From Blattamonas nauphoetae (taxonomy: Eukaryota > Preaxostyla > Oxymonadida): a DNA stretch of 64,000 nt. The notes beneath the pieces were generated by a model. The model ran no database searches. It was not told where the DNA came from and saw nothing but the letters and a program-made list of their open reading frames with translations. Positions 10,586-21,386 of this stretch are shown one piece after another. The position numbers and the translations under genes were made by a program. Location: NCBI GenBank assembly GCA_033064195.1, contig JARBJD010000024.1, positions 1 through 64,000 of the forward strand, in the 5' to 3' direction. The stretch's first letter is position 1, and every line of letters begins with the position of its first letter.

Positions 10586-11435
10586 TCAGTGTATTATATT
10601 TTTGGATCAGTTCATTGATGAGTGTCTGTTGTTGTCCAACAATAGAGCACAATTCCTGAATGGCTTTCACACAGAAGCAAGAGAGTTCTGCATAATCAAC
10701 TTGAAGACAATCTGGATTGGAATCATTCACGACTTCAGGGAATATTTCTTGGATCTGCTGTGCAATCACACCAATGTGCTTCTTCTCACTTTCTTTCTTC
10801 AAGCATTCGCATTTCTCTCTGCAGTTCTTCAAGTGTTCTTCATTGGTTTCGTTCTCGATTTGTTTCGTCACTTTGTTGATCTTCGAGTCAAATGTGTTGA
10901 ATTGGTACTGCACGATTTCGACTTTATTCAGTTGTTCAAGAACATCGGGGTATGGTTCAATATTTCTTTTGACTCTTCTGTCTGACAGTTGAGAAAAACT
11001 TCCCGTTGTGGATATTGAAAACACTCCTGAACCCGTGTCCTCATCGTAATAGTACAATGCTGGTTTGTCACAGGGAGACCACATAATAATTCCATCACCA
11101 TTGAACTGAATTCCTGAAGTTTCTGCTAGTGATTGTGAGATTGAAATTCCAGAAGAAAATGTTGATGCCGGATATGTTCCAGGATACTTCGGAAGTGATC
11201 CTTCTGAGATATTCCACTTCGCTCCATTCACATTGATCAATCCTCCAATTGTTGGTGTTGTGATCGATCCATTTGTGCTCACCACTCTCTGTATTGAAGA
11301 TATCGCTGTCTTGTGTGCTTCTGTTGTCTTCTGAAGTGAGTCAATCACTGCTGTATTCTCGTTGGTTGTTGAGAGATTATGATCAATCATTTGTGAATTG
11401 TATTTTTGTCGATTCATTTTTGTTTGCTCTTTCAT
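10569..11435 (-). CDS. Polinton tail-spike-like protein with S74 chaperone domain, looks whole
   Basis: A 288-residue protein. Residues about 20-140 form a fibre-like part with Thr/Ser/Gly-rich repeats (INVNGAKWNISEGS, GIQFNGDGI). The C-terminal half has the hallmarks of the Peptidase S74 intramolecular chaperone of phage tail spikes and endosialidases: SDRRVKRNIEPYPDVLEQL at the self-cleavage region, then HIGVIAQQIQEIFPEVV and LQVDYAELSCFCVKAIQEL. In known members this domain trimerises the fibre and then cuts itself off at the Ser of SDRR. The start at 11435 is chosen because the T-rich signal abuts it; a longer frame from 11468 lacks that signal. It suggests a virion fibre for attachment. 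Confidence 0.8.
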   Translation of the reverse strand: MKEQTKMNRQKYNSQMIDHNLSTTNENTAVIDSLQKTTEAHKTAISSIQRVVSTNGSITTPTIGGLINVNGAKWNISEGSLPKYPGTYPASTFSSGISISQSLAETSGIQFNGDGIIMWSPCDKPALYYYDEDTGSGVFSISTTGSFSQLSDRRVKRNIEPYPDVLEQLNKVEIVQYQFNTFDSKINKVTKQIENETNEEHLKNCREKCECLKKESEKKHIGVIAQQIQEIFPEVVNDSNPDCLQVDYAELSCFCVKAIQELCSIVGQQQTLINELIQKYNTLISIPT

Positions 11436-11449
11436 TGAAAATAAAAAAT
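11433..11449 (-). promoter_or_regulatory. Polinton T-rich start signal 10 (minus strand)
   Basis: On the minus strand ATTTTTTATTTTCA runs straight into ATG (11435), fixing the start of the S74 gene. Confidence 0.6.
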
Positions 11450-11469
11450 GACAATCCCTCATGAACATA

Positions 11470-13512
11470 CGTCACCGGCACATTATTTCTGACATACTCA
11501 GAGACTAGCGAACAGTTCTCTTCTCTCATTGATTCAATTCATGCTTGTTCTGAACATACTCGACGTCTTTCTTTGTACATTTCAGTTGGATTCATTTAAT
11601 ACAAATTAAAAAATTCAAAAATGAAAATTCTTTCATTGATTTCTCAGTTTTGGATTTTTCACTAGAAACGAGGATCAATGGGTTCGATCACTCATTTCTC
11701 ACAAGTGATAGTTTCGTTCTGATTTGTCGCGTTTCTGATTCTTCTGGTGCTCAGGATCATCGTGGTATGCTTCGTTTTTTCCTTTTTCCGAACTTTTGCA
11801 GAGCTATTTGAGGTTTCACAACCGGGTCCAGATCTCGGTAAAAGTATGCATTCTTCACCATATCGACATCATTTCTATCTTGTTTCAGCTTTGTTTTCTC
11901 TAGTTTTGATCGAATTGTCACCTAATCTTTGCTCATTATTGTTTCATTTTTGGTCACACTTCAGTCCTCTTTTTCTCGTTGTTTACTCTTTTTAACCACT
12001 TCATTCATGTTTCTTTCAACTAAACTTTTTCTCCAATTCAACACACTAATTCTCGTTTACTGAGTTTTCCGAACTTTTGCAGAGATCCGCCATTCAACGG
12101 CTCACTTCACATCTCGGTATTTTTCCGTAATCTTCATCATATCACGTACATTTTTGAATCATTTTTGTTGTTTTTAAGAGAGAAAAACCGGAACACAGCG
12201 ACATTTTCACTATTGGTGTCACATTTCACACCGTTTTCACGTTCGTCAATTTCCCTCTCAGTATCATACTTGCCCGTTTTGTTCATGTTTCATTCGCTTT
12301 CATTTACTCTGTTTTTGTGAAAAAAGTGATGAAAAGTTGACTAAAATGATGTGCTAGTGAAGTGAGAACGGCCCACAAAATGGAAGTGATATGAGCAAAA
12401 TGAAGAGGAATGGTGAAGAGATCATATGTGAAATGGGGAGAGAAAGTGATGAAATGAAAGGGACTACAGTCGGTTTTGAAGTGACAAAAACGGTCAAAAG
12501 TTGAGAAGTGAAAACATGAAAAAGTGACTTTATGAGAGAACTATCCGACAAAATCTCCTCAAAATTTGAGCACACCTCACTCATACCGTGAGAAAGAAGG
12601 ATTTGTAACGAAATTCAGATCAAAAAATCCATAGTGTCAAAATGTTGGTGCAAGTGTGTCGTCAGAGGTGTGATCGAAGAACCGTCCATAAAAAGTGAAC
12701 TATAGGTGGTGTACGACCAGAATTCTCAAAAAAGCGTCGCTTGAGTGCGATTGTGAAGTGGTTGACGTGAAATCAATGAGAAATGAAAATTGACAAAAAT
12801 TGTGAAAACGATCGTGTGTCGAGGATCGTCAGAACCGAATGACGCGAATACCTGTCCACTACCGATTTGACACGTTTTGAGACCATCAGAGGGCGAAAAG
12901 TGACGTGTAGGAGAAGAGCGAGACGTCACTTTCTCCTCCTTAAAAATTTTGTCATTTTCAAAATATGTTGTGGGGTCGGATCAAACTTTTTTCAAAAGTG
13001 CTTTTTTCCTAAAATTTCACCTATCAACATCAATTTCGTAATTTTATAACGTGTTTGAACACAATTTGAGACATAAAGGTGTTCATAGTGGCGAAATCCG
13101 AACATCGACTTTTTCGTCACTTTTTCGACCTAAGTTCGGTACACAGTTCGACGAATTCTCAACCGATTTTGATCAGGATTGTCTTGATCGATGACCGACA
13201 GTGTCCCCGAGATTTTAGAATTTTTTGCAGAATTTTTCGAAATGGTTCTCACATTGGTTTCAACTGATTTGTGGTAAAAAAGGGAAAAACACCAAAAAAG
13301 CGCCAACATTTTTTCGAATGTTGCCAAAATTTACTTCAAAAATGACACTTTTCACGAGGTCAAAATATTGGACATATTTTTAGAATTTAGGCCAAATATT
13401 GATGTCATCAAAATGTCATAAATTCCTTTTAATACAGATACGAAATTGGTCAATCGGACTTGACTTTTAGTTTTGATTTCAATGACAATTTCAGATTGGT
13501 TCCCAAATCGCT
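11470..13512. other. Gene-free AT-rich stretch, probable Polinton terminal region
   Basis: About 2 kb with no convincing gene. A local direct repeat, TTTCCGAACTTTTGCAGAG, occurs at about 11785 and 12066, each followed by ATCTCGGTA some 30 bases on. The middle part is rich in GTGATGAAAAGTG-like words on alternating strands. Host family A sequence starts at about 13513. This may include the Polinton's right terminal inverted repeat, but the left partner is outside the window. Confidence 0.4.
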
Positions 13513-13844
13513 TCTACCACTACTATCAACCAACAATGGAATTTGTTCTGCATATGCCTGTCTTTCTCACGATCCCAAGTTGTCTCTCATTGTTCGAAAA
13601 TGAAGACTCAATCTTGTATTTTCTAGCTTTCATGATCGATGCTCAGCGGAACTGGAACAAAGCAAAGGGAGGAGAGCGGCAGATGTGGAAGACTGTGACT
13701 CGAATGTTGAGAATGGAGGGCATCGAAGATGTGATCAACGAAAAGCTTATAAACAACAAAAACGGATACGACGGAAGAGACATTGTTGTCAAGTCGATCA
13801 AATGGAGCAACCTGCAGGGCGTGAACGTTCCATATCGTTTGTAG
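13513..13844 (+). pseudogene. Family A gene, 3' fragment cut by the Polinton
   Basis: C-terminal third of a family A protein (see 24142). The frame is open from YYQPTMEFVLHMPVFLTIPS through the MLRMEGIEDVINEKL block to a normal stop after GVNVPYRL. The 5' two-thirds are missing: family sequence begins abruptly at about 13513, just after the AT-rich end of the Polinton, so the element most likely inserted here. The missing part would be beyond the left edge of the window. Confidence 0.75.
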
Positions 13845-14283
13845 AAACAGACAAGGGCCTGCGATTCTTTTGAACCGTTTGTGACTTCTTTTAAGCCATT
13901 CAGTTTGTATGTTGTCGTTATCCGTTCTGAAATCACCTCATCATTTTCCAGAACACTTTCCAGGCTCCCTCCGTCGTCACCACACTCTCCTTCATTTACT
14001 CCCTCTTATCTTCAATTGAACCTGTCCATCCTCACCCTTTCTCAATGTTTTGTTGCTCCGTTTGGACGTCTCTTTCATCTCACTCTCTTTGTTTTAAACA
14101 TTTTTGTTTGACCCGTAACGAGTGAATATTCTCACTTTCTATCTGAATGACAACTTGAGACACAGATGTTCATACCTCACTTGAAACTGCATGCCCTGGT
14201 TTGTCTTCTTCTCTTTTTTCATTCTAAATGGACTGTTATCCTTTCCTGACTTGAGCTGATGATCAAATGTAATCAGCGCGTGA
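13845..14283. other. Family A 3' tail and next 5' leader
   Basis: No gene. 13857-14050 matches the 3' flanking tail found after other family A copies. 14040-14130 matches the leader found before other copies, including a TTTGACCCGTAACGAGTGAAT version of the upstream element. The expected N-terminal coding block after it is missing. Confidence 0.5.
14106..14127 (+). promoter_or_regulatory. Family A upstream element, orphan copy
   Basis: TTTGACCCGTAACGAGTGAA matches the element placed 18-19 bases before other family A starts. Here no family A ATG follows at that distance. Confidence 0.5.
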
Positions 14284-14917
14284 ACAAGCAGTTGTCTTTA
14301 GGTCCCTTGTTGTCACTGTGAAGTTACAAGATGCATTTGATGCCTCTCTGGAGACTGAAACAGTGAACTTTCTCGACTCTGTGACTCCACAGAATTGAAA
14401 ACCAGCAGATGCTTTTCTCGGCAGCCTTGAGTCGTCCTCTTATGATTCGTCGACAAACTTTATCCATCCCGTTGTGGTGCTCATTTCCTCACCAAATCAA
14501 GTCATCACCGCAACCACAATAGAGATGCTCGATTCTCTGATCTTGTTCTGTTCGATAAAAGTCCGACTTGCCCTCGTCAAAGCGAATCTGATCCCTCAAC
14601 TCGTCATCACTCTCAACCTACGATCTCTCTCTTTGACAGATTATGAACACATTCACACCGATTTCGTTAAAATCATCCGATCCACAGTTTGGATCGCAAC
14701 TCCAGATTGTCTCGCAGAACTCGGAATTGAAGATCACGATGAACAACAAGCTCTTCGCGAGCTAGTTTTGAAGCAAGTTCTCACACCAACCGAGCAGTAT
14801 ATTCGCCATTTGTGCGTGAACCGCTATTCGATCGTCGATGGTTAGGGGTGGGCAGTGGTCGGTCTGAAAATATCGAGTCCAGTCCCTACAAAATAAAGAG
14901 TCGGCGACTTTTTCGAA

Positions 14918-14990
14918 GTGCCCTTTAGTCGAGCGGTAGCACGACAGCTTTTTGCTCCCCGGACCAAGGATCGAATCCCGTCCTGGACAC
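14918..14990 (+). tRNA. tRNA-like sequence or SINE head, degenerate
   Basis: Contains an A-box-like TTAGTCGAGCGGT and, 30-odd bases on, a B-box-like GGATCGAATCC, at tRNA spacing. A GTCG/CGAC D stem can pair, and GTG...CAC can close the ends. The anticodon arm and the T and acceptor stems have several mismatches, so this is probably a tRNA pseudogene or a tRNA-derived SINE head. T-runs that could stop Pol III follow at about 15001. It lies inside the hAT element. Confidence 0.4.
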
Positions 14991-15277
14991 TTTATTCCTC
15001 TCTTTTTTTCATTTTTGATTCACAGCATCGCTATATTTAGTTCATCTCATATTTCACAAAATTAATGTCTCAGAGATCGTGGATCAAGAGTCCCTGAGTC
15101 GGTCTGTCCTTCCCCATCATCGGACAAAAAGTCTGCCTGCCTGACCGACTCCGACTCTTCTAAGTCATTCGTTGTTTGTCCTCCTGTTTTTAAACTATTG
15201 CTTTTATTACCAATCACTGCCTGTGGAAGTAAAAATCAAAGAAGAGACGTGGAATTCAAATGTGACAGATCCAGTCC

Positions 15278-18200
15278 ATGAAGCTGTTTTACACAGTTCG
15301 ACTTGACCCTTTTGTGAGAAGCATCAGCCACTACAATGATCTTCTTCTCCTCGCAAGGACATATTCAAACATGACATTGATGTCTGAGGACTCAGTTTTA
15401 AGGCAACAAAATCAACTCTTGTATTTTCTCAACCACAATCTGGAATGTAACCATGTCCTCTCTTACTTCCTCTAGACCAGATTCTGTGGCAGAGAGTTCG
15501 TTGATTTTGAGATCGCAGTTCTCCTTTGTCTCGGACGGAATCGATATAACAATCGTCCGTCTATTTTGTCACACCGCGAGTTTTCTCGCTCAGAACACAA
15601 CCTTCTCGAATGGACTGTATGAAGAGAAGACTTGTGAATCTCCACAAACACTTTCAGATCTCTCGAATGCCTTCATCCAATGCGTTTTCAATTGTTGCAC
15701 ATCTTCAGCGAATGGGGGAAGCTTGTCAGCATCGTACACCATCTTCCTGGTATCATTGATCTTACTCTGAAGGACTGCACATTTTTATCGTCGAAATCAG
15801 ACCATAACGATGGAACCGTCGCAGAGATTCTCGACGGCTCGATCAACGAGGAATGTCGCCTCACTGTGGATATTGAGCACTGCATCTTCTCGAATACCGC
15901 AACTCGTACGGGTGAAGGGGGAGGGGTCTTTATCAACGTTCAGGGGGACACAAAATACAGTGGGTCAACTGTAATTCGCGCCAAGTCCGAATTCAACGAT
16001 AGTTCCTCGACAATTGGTGGATGCATCTGCTCACCTCGATCAACCACGCAGTGTCATTCGTTGATGTTGGACGATTCCTTCGTGGAATCATCACACGCTG
16101 AGATGGATGGAACAATCGCCCATGAAGTCTCTCTCTCGTCGACATCATCCTTTTCAGCCACATTCATCTCCACATACAACTGTTCTTCTTCTCTCGGAGG
16201 ATCTTTTGTGTTCGTCATCCACAAATATCTCTCCATCTCTGTCACCTCCTCAACATTCACCAGATCGACTTCCACCGCGTGTGGTGGGTGTATTACCATC
16301 AACCAAAACAATTCTGCTTCCCATTTTCATTGTGCTATGGTACTATCATATCTTGCAATTCACGACCAAAACGATTTTGAAGGGGAAACTGTCACTGAAC
16401 ATGTGCTAGCTCGTCAACTCTGCCAATCGAGAGATGGGACTGAACTACAACTTGATCAGCGGCCTACTCGGACTAGACAACTTCGTTGAATGCACCGAAG
16501 TGGTGTTCTCTGTGCACAGCCCCACGTGTGCCGGTTACGTTGTCGCCTTCGACAGCCTCCCCAACAAGATCAGGGAACTGTTCGCGTCGTGTGGGGACAC
16601 ATCAACGGTATATTTTTAATGTCTGTCGCTGACAAGACTGGGCAGCACACGTTCTCCATCAATTCTGAGACTCGGGAGATCTTTGCCAATGAAGAAAGTG
16701 GCCACGACTCGAACATGTGCGGATTTAAGTTGGACCCCTGCTCGTCCATCCATTTCTCCGCTCGAGTGTCCTCTCGCTCGGCTTTCTCAATCTCAGCTGT
16801 TGGCAATTTCACTGCTCCTGAGCATCCTGTCATTCTCGCATCGCCTTGTATGCGTCTCACTTCTGGTCCTTCGGCAGAGGAAACCAGAGCCTGTCTCAAC
16901 TTTTCGTTGTATGCCGTCCCGATCCTCCAAGCACCCAACAATCCATTTGAATTGTCACACTTGATCTTCATTCTCGAAACGGATCAGAATGATGGAGCAT
17001 TCTTCAGAGTTGGACAGAGCTCGACTCATATTCGCGATATTCTCATGTTCTATCCTGGACAACTACACATCTCGCTCTTCTTCCTCCCCCACACCTCCAC
17101 CTCCAAGTTTATGATTGATCTCGATGCCCACGCTCTCCCTCTGAACAACATCGCTCTTTTCTCTTCCGACTCCACCGTCTCTTTGATTGATTCGTCGACT
17201 TTTGAGACTCTCGTCTTTTCTGGCTCGTCCACATTTCTTGGTCTATCGAAGAACACCACCGTCAGATCTTCGTCATTCGCAAATCTCCGCTCGACCGAGC
17301 CTTTCTTCCGCCTCTCCTTCTCCACCCTTCATCTCCACTCCTCGCAGTTCCAATTCTGTCAAGTTGAGTCGGATGCTCTGGTTGTGGTGGACGAAGGGTC
17401 CGTCGTCAACATCACCTCGTCCTCATTTAAGTTCTGCAGATGGCGAGAAGCTGGTGTTGTACTTTTCACTGACAAGGCCGACACACTGAATCCTTTCACG
17501 GGAGTGGACTTGATCAGCAATCGTTACACTCACAAGGAAGGAATTGGACACGCGATGACTTCACGTTTCGGAAATGATATACCAATCCGAAACAAGGCAC
17601 TGCTCTTGGCAATCACAAACTGCCGTTCTTCGTCGATCTTCCCGCGTGTTGTTGTTGGTGATTCTGAACATGCAGAAGCGATCGACCTCTTCGCACCGAA
17701 ACAATCAGTCTTCCATTTGGACATTTCAGGCACAGACAGCCATAAATGTGGAATGAAAACGTTGCCATGTTGCACTCTCCAATACACAATCGGCATCACA
17801 AACGAGACCAACAAGAAAGATGAAATGACCACGATTCGTCCATACGGTCCATTCAGCGATGTCTCTGTTTTGATTGGAAGAAAAAGCGTCGTGCTTCACG
17901 GACAAGGACTCACGGAGTTCGAAGCTCCAGACAGTCCCGACGGATTGATGCTGAAGATCGACGACAGTTCAGTCGTTTTGCGACAAATTGTGTTTCGGAT
18001 CACGTCATCCGACTGCGGCAGCTTCGTCTCATCCACCGAATCCAACATCGAGATGGATGATTGCACTGTCTCTGTCTTCATTCCCTCTCCTGCCATCTCA
18101 TCACATGCCTCGTCGCTCCAATCTCTTTTCTCAATCAACTCTGGCACGTTTGTCGTGTCACAGCTCCGATCCGACGATTTCCATTCCACAATGCTTTCAT

Positions 18201-18900
18201 CCACTCTTTTCTCGCTGAACAGAACGAACTTCAGACTCGACAATTCCACGTTATCGTCTCTGTCAACTGATTCTGAATCTGGATTGATGTGTGGGACAGT
18301 CCAGCACACTCACTTCGATCTCGACAAGGTCATGTTTGAAGACCTGAACACAGCATCGAACTGCGGAATCCTGAACCTCACAGTGATTGACAATGGATCT
18401 GTGTCTCTCACAGAAACAACATTCTCTCATCTGACCATCACGTCTCCGCTCATCTCACTCACTCTCTCTTCCTCACCGAGCATGACAACCCAGACAAGCA
18501 TTGTTGTGGATGTGTCCACTCTTCATGTCTGGCTGTGTCGAGGAACAGGCCTCACTGGTGCTGTTCTGCTTGTGGATAATCCACACAACATCCAATGGAC
18601 ACTCACAGAATCAGAATATAGAGTGGACTTGAACGAGATTGAATGGGACTCCTTCGGAGAGAACAAAAGGAGCAGACGAAATCCAAAGTCTCTTTGACTC
18701 TCGGATTCCTCCTTTCCTGCAGTCAATTTGAAGGAACAACTCTCCGGCACACGATGCTGCACGTGGCTGCTCCCAGATGGAGGACAAGAGCAGAGGGAAC
18801 ACGAGGAATTGAACGACATCTCCATTGTCATGTACCAACCTCCAAATTACTATTAATATTGTCATCTCACACACTGTTATCTCTTCATTGTTCTGTTACT
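15278..18900 (+). pseudogene. Pectin-lyase-like surface protein, pseudogene
   Basis: A plus-strand host-type gene inside the hAT element. The longest open piece (16490-18697) carries serially repeated beta-helix-like segments such as SSSFANL, SSFKFCRW and TTFSHLTI, with a GTDSHKCGMKTLPCCTLQ block of the type that separates repeats in these proteins. Upstream, homologous frames (15453-15770, 15680-16489, 16434-16619) are shifted relative to one another, implying at least three frameshifts. At about 18655 another shift occurs at the WDSFGE position, after which another frame gives RTKGADEIQSLFDSRIPP, the juxtamembrane motif expected just before the transmembrane helix. So the copy is nearly full length at its 3' end, but dead. 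Confidence 0.7.
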
Positions 18901-19157
18901 TGTTTTTTAGACGATCTCAATTAAACGAGAATAGTTGTCGTGGGAAATGGGATTGATCACCTCAAAAAAAGCAGTCGGTCGGTCGACGAGCAGTCGGACC
19001 GACCGCTGCCCACCCCTATCGATGGTGAGCAATTGAATGAAATTATGACTCTCCTTGCCCAACTCCTCAAAATATCGAAATACTATCAACCGACACTGGA
19101 ATTTTTTCTGAATACGCCTGTCTTTCTCACGATCCCAAGTTGTCTCACATTCTTCGA

Positions 19158-21131
19158 TTGGCCTGTTAAGCTGTGTCCAGTCGAGGTGGGATTGTCCAGT
19201 CCAATGTCCAGTCTCCTATTTGGGCGATGAGAGATCTGACCCATGATATTGGTTATTTGGCTCCGAACATATTTTCTCCGCAGGGATTGTTAAATGAACG
19301 ATTTGTCGTTGTGTACATGAAATGCACCCCAAATAAAACCAATTGAAAGAAAAAGATATTTCAGTTTACAACTTTGCGAGGATCTGTACTGTTGATGTGA
19401 GATCTCGAATTCTTGCTGATATCTTGTTAGTTGGGCCGATATGTTCCTTTCCTCCCATGAATATAAAAACGCCGCTGCAGTTTATTCATTCTTATCTTTG
19501 TTGTGAACGACGTGCTGGGCAGCCACAATCGTAACATGTGCAATGAGGAGTGATGCAGATAACCAACACGGGGAAAGAACTGGAATGAGAGAGAAGAAAA
19601 TGAATGAGGCATGCGGAATGACAAACAAGAGAAATGTGGACATCCGGAGGTGTCAACAACAATCTCGTTCAAAAGACATACTGACCCGACCATCAACCAC
19701 AGAGGTGAAGAGAATCATCATCGACACTGAGTTTCCCGAAGTTAGAAGAGTTGTGCCGCAGTAACCCAACTCCTTGGAGAAATAGTTCGATGAGTCACAG
19801 ACAGCCTTTTTGATTCCGCCAAGACAGTTACGCGGTACTTCTCTGATGAATTGGTTCGAGCACACACAGCGTTGATACTTGTGGAGATGAGGGCTTGGGT
19901 GTGGTTGAGAGTGGACCTAAACATGATACCAAGAATCATCACAATTGCTGTGAATATCCGTCAAGGTATCCAGAATACAAATTCTTGCATTTGACTGCAA
20001 TTCTTTGGAAATATGCGGATGATTCCAAACAGGAGCAGAGGCGTGTCCAGAACACAATCAATGGTGATCGAGCAGGTCAGCGCTCACCAATGCGTTTGGA
20101 CAAATATATCTGGAAGATGAGGAAAAACATGAAAGAGAACATACTGTAGAGGATGAATCTGTGCATACGAGCAGTAGAGATTCATATTCAATGAAAAGAA
20201 CTCATTCCCCCACATTGTGAGGAGTCATCATGCAATGAATCTCAGTTGCTATGAGAAGAGAAGAATTGAAAGAATGAGCAGAAGAAGCAAACAAACATTG
20301 ATTAAGACAACAGGGAAGATATAAATGATCACACAGATCATCCCAACGATTGACATAGCCGCAGAAGCGACCTGAATACAGAGAATATCGGATTCCACAT
20401 CATAAATTGAAGAAACTCAAGTAAGTTGATCTCACCAGTGAAAAAGTCACGTATCATCGAGGCAGAACTTTGAGGAAAGGATGCGAAACGAAGGCTGGAA
20501 CAGAATGGAATAAAAGAAGAATTTAGAATGAGAAATTCACACATTTGAGTTCAAGCATAGAGATTCGATGGTGATATCAATCGTGGGGTGAGAGATGTTG
20601 TGTCTGGGGAAGAATGAATGAATTCTAGATCTGTTGACTTTGCGTCGCGATTTATGACCCCACGGTATTTCAAAACCGAGACGAAGTCGCCTAGTATTCA
20701 AAAAAAGTGAGAGAGACATGTGAACATCAAACCGTAATTGAGATGAGGATGTAACTCAATCCCTTAATAGGTGTCGATTGGACAGTCCAGGACTGGACCG
20801 TCCATTGGACTGTCCAATTTTGCCGACTCGTCAAAACCTCAATAAACGGGATGCACTAATTGTGTAGACTTCAGAAAAAAAATTTCAGCGAAATGTCCAG
20901 TCACGTCCAATGACGTCCAATGGTGGGTGGATCAAGTCGAGATTCACACTTGGCTAAATATGATCAAATTATCTCCATTTCGCTATTTCTTAAGTGATTA
21001 TTGTCATTTCTTTGTGAAAATGATTGAATGAGTGAATTGAGGATGAGAGAAGCAAGTCTAAAAATGAATGTCCAATAGAGGTCGATTGTCCAGTCCAACA
21101 TTGGCAACGTCCAATCCAATTAACATGCCAA
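19158..21131. mobile_element. 1974-bp DNA transposon, 8-bp duplication (hAT-like)
   Basis: Flanked by exact duplications TTCTTCGA (19150-19157, 21132-21139). Ends are inverted repeats TTGGCCTGTTAA and TTGGCATGTTAA. Both subterminal regions are rich in GTCCAGTC/GTCCAATG words (19175-19210, 20770-20930, 21065-21115). The ends are not the standard hAT sequence, so the superfamily rests on the 8-bp duplication. The interior has no transposase that I can see; on the minus strand there is a broken coding-looking region (about 20750 to 19300) including a strongly hydrophobic segment (VIIYIFPVVLINVCLLLLLI), perhaps a remnant of a membrane protein gene. Confidence 0.7.
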
Positions 21132-21386
21132 TTCTTCGACAATGATGACTCAATCAGATATGTTCTGGATGACATGATCTGTTCTCAGCAGGAATGGAGC
21201 ATCGCAAGGGGCTTTGAGCGACAGATATGTACGAGAATACCTCGAATGTTGCGAATGGAGGGATTCTGCGATGTGATTGACCAAAAGCTGCTCAACGACA
21301 ACAACACGACTACAGGCGGACTTCTTGCTATCCACTCGATCAAATTGAGCAACCTACAAGGCATGAACCTTCCAGGGCTTTGGTAG

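Larger units (their letters stand above)
227..13512. mobile_element. Polinton (Maverick) element, right part, broken
   Basis: A large virus-like DNA element, seen as a fossil. Recognisable parts in order: an unrecognised acidic gene, a retroviral-type integrase remnant, a packaging-ATPase remnant on the minus strand, unrecognised genes, two short MAPG proteins, two tandem capsid-like genes, a whole 136-residue gene, and a whole S74-chaperone gene on the minus strand. The protein-primed DNA polymerase expected of the family is not in the window and may lie to the left. It carries two hAT-like insertions (1-226 at its edge and 2172-2749). Roughly a dozen breaks are spread over its genes, but two genes look whole, so it may be fairly young. 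The right boundary near 13.51 kb is inferred from where host family A sequence resumes; the terminal repeat itself could not be checked. Confidence 0.8.
14843..19018. mobile_element. hAT element with enclosed surface-protein pseudogene
   Basis: A 4176-bp element with 22-bp terminal inverted repeats, TAGGGGTGGGCAGYGGTCGG followed by TC, differing at one base, flanked by exact 8-bp duplications TCGATGGT (14835-14842, 19019-19026). The repeat matches the classic hAT end (TAGGGGTGGG). Subterminal GGTCGGTC/GACCGAC boxes lie near both ends. No transposase is recognised. Instead it contains a Pol III tRNA-like sequence (14918-14990) and a long surface-protein pseudogene (about 15278-18900). It is thus non-autonomous, or a composite in which a gene copy was picked up. 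Confidence 0.85.
14284..21386 (+). pseudogene. Family A gene split by two transposons
   Basis: One family A copy in three pieces: 14284-14842, 19027-19157 and 21140-21386. The gaps are exact transposon insertions with 8-bp duplications (TCGATGGT and TTCTTCGA), and across each the family reading frame resumes precisely (SIVDG then EQLNEIMT; TFF then DNDDSIRYV). Independently of the insertions, the first piece lacks the N-terminal block and has an in-frame TGA at about 14397 after SVTPQN. The gene is therefore dead. Downstream it keeps the usual MLRMEGFCDVIDQKLLND block and ends MNLPGLW. Confidence 0.85.

Noticed and set aside
227-13512. Protein-primed DNA polymerase of the Polinton
   Set aside because: No frame with polymerase B motifs seen in the window; it may lie to the left.
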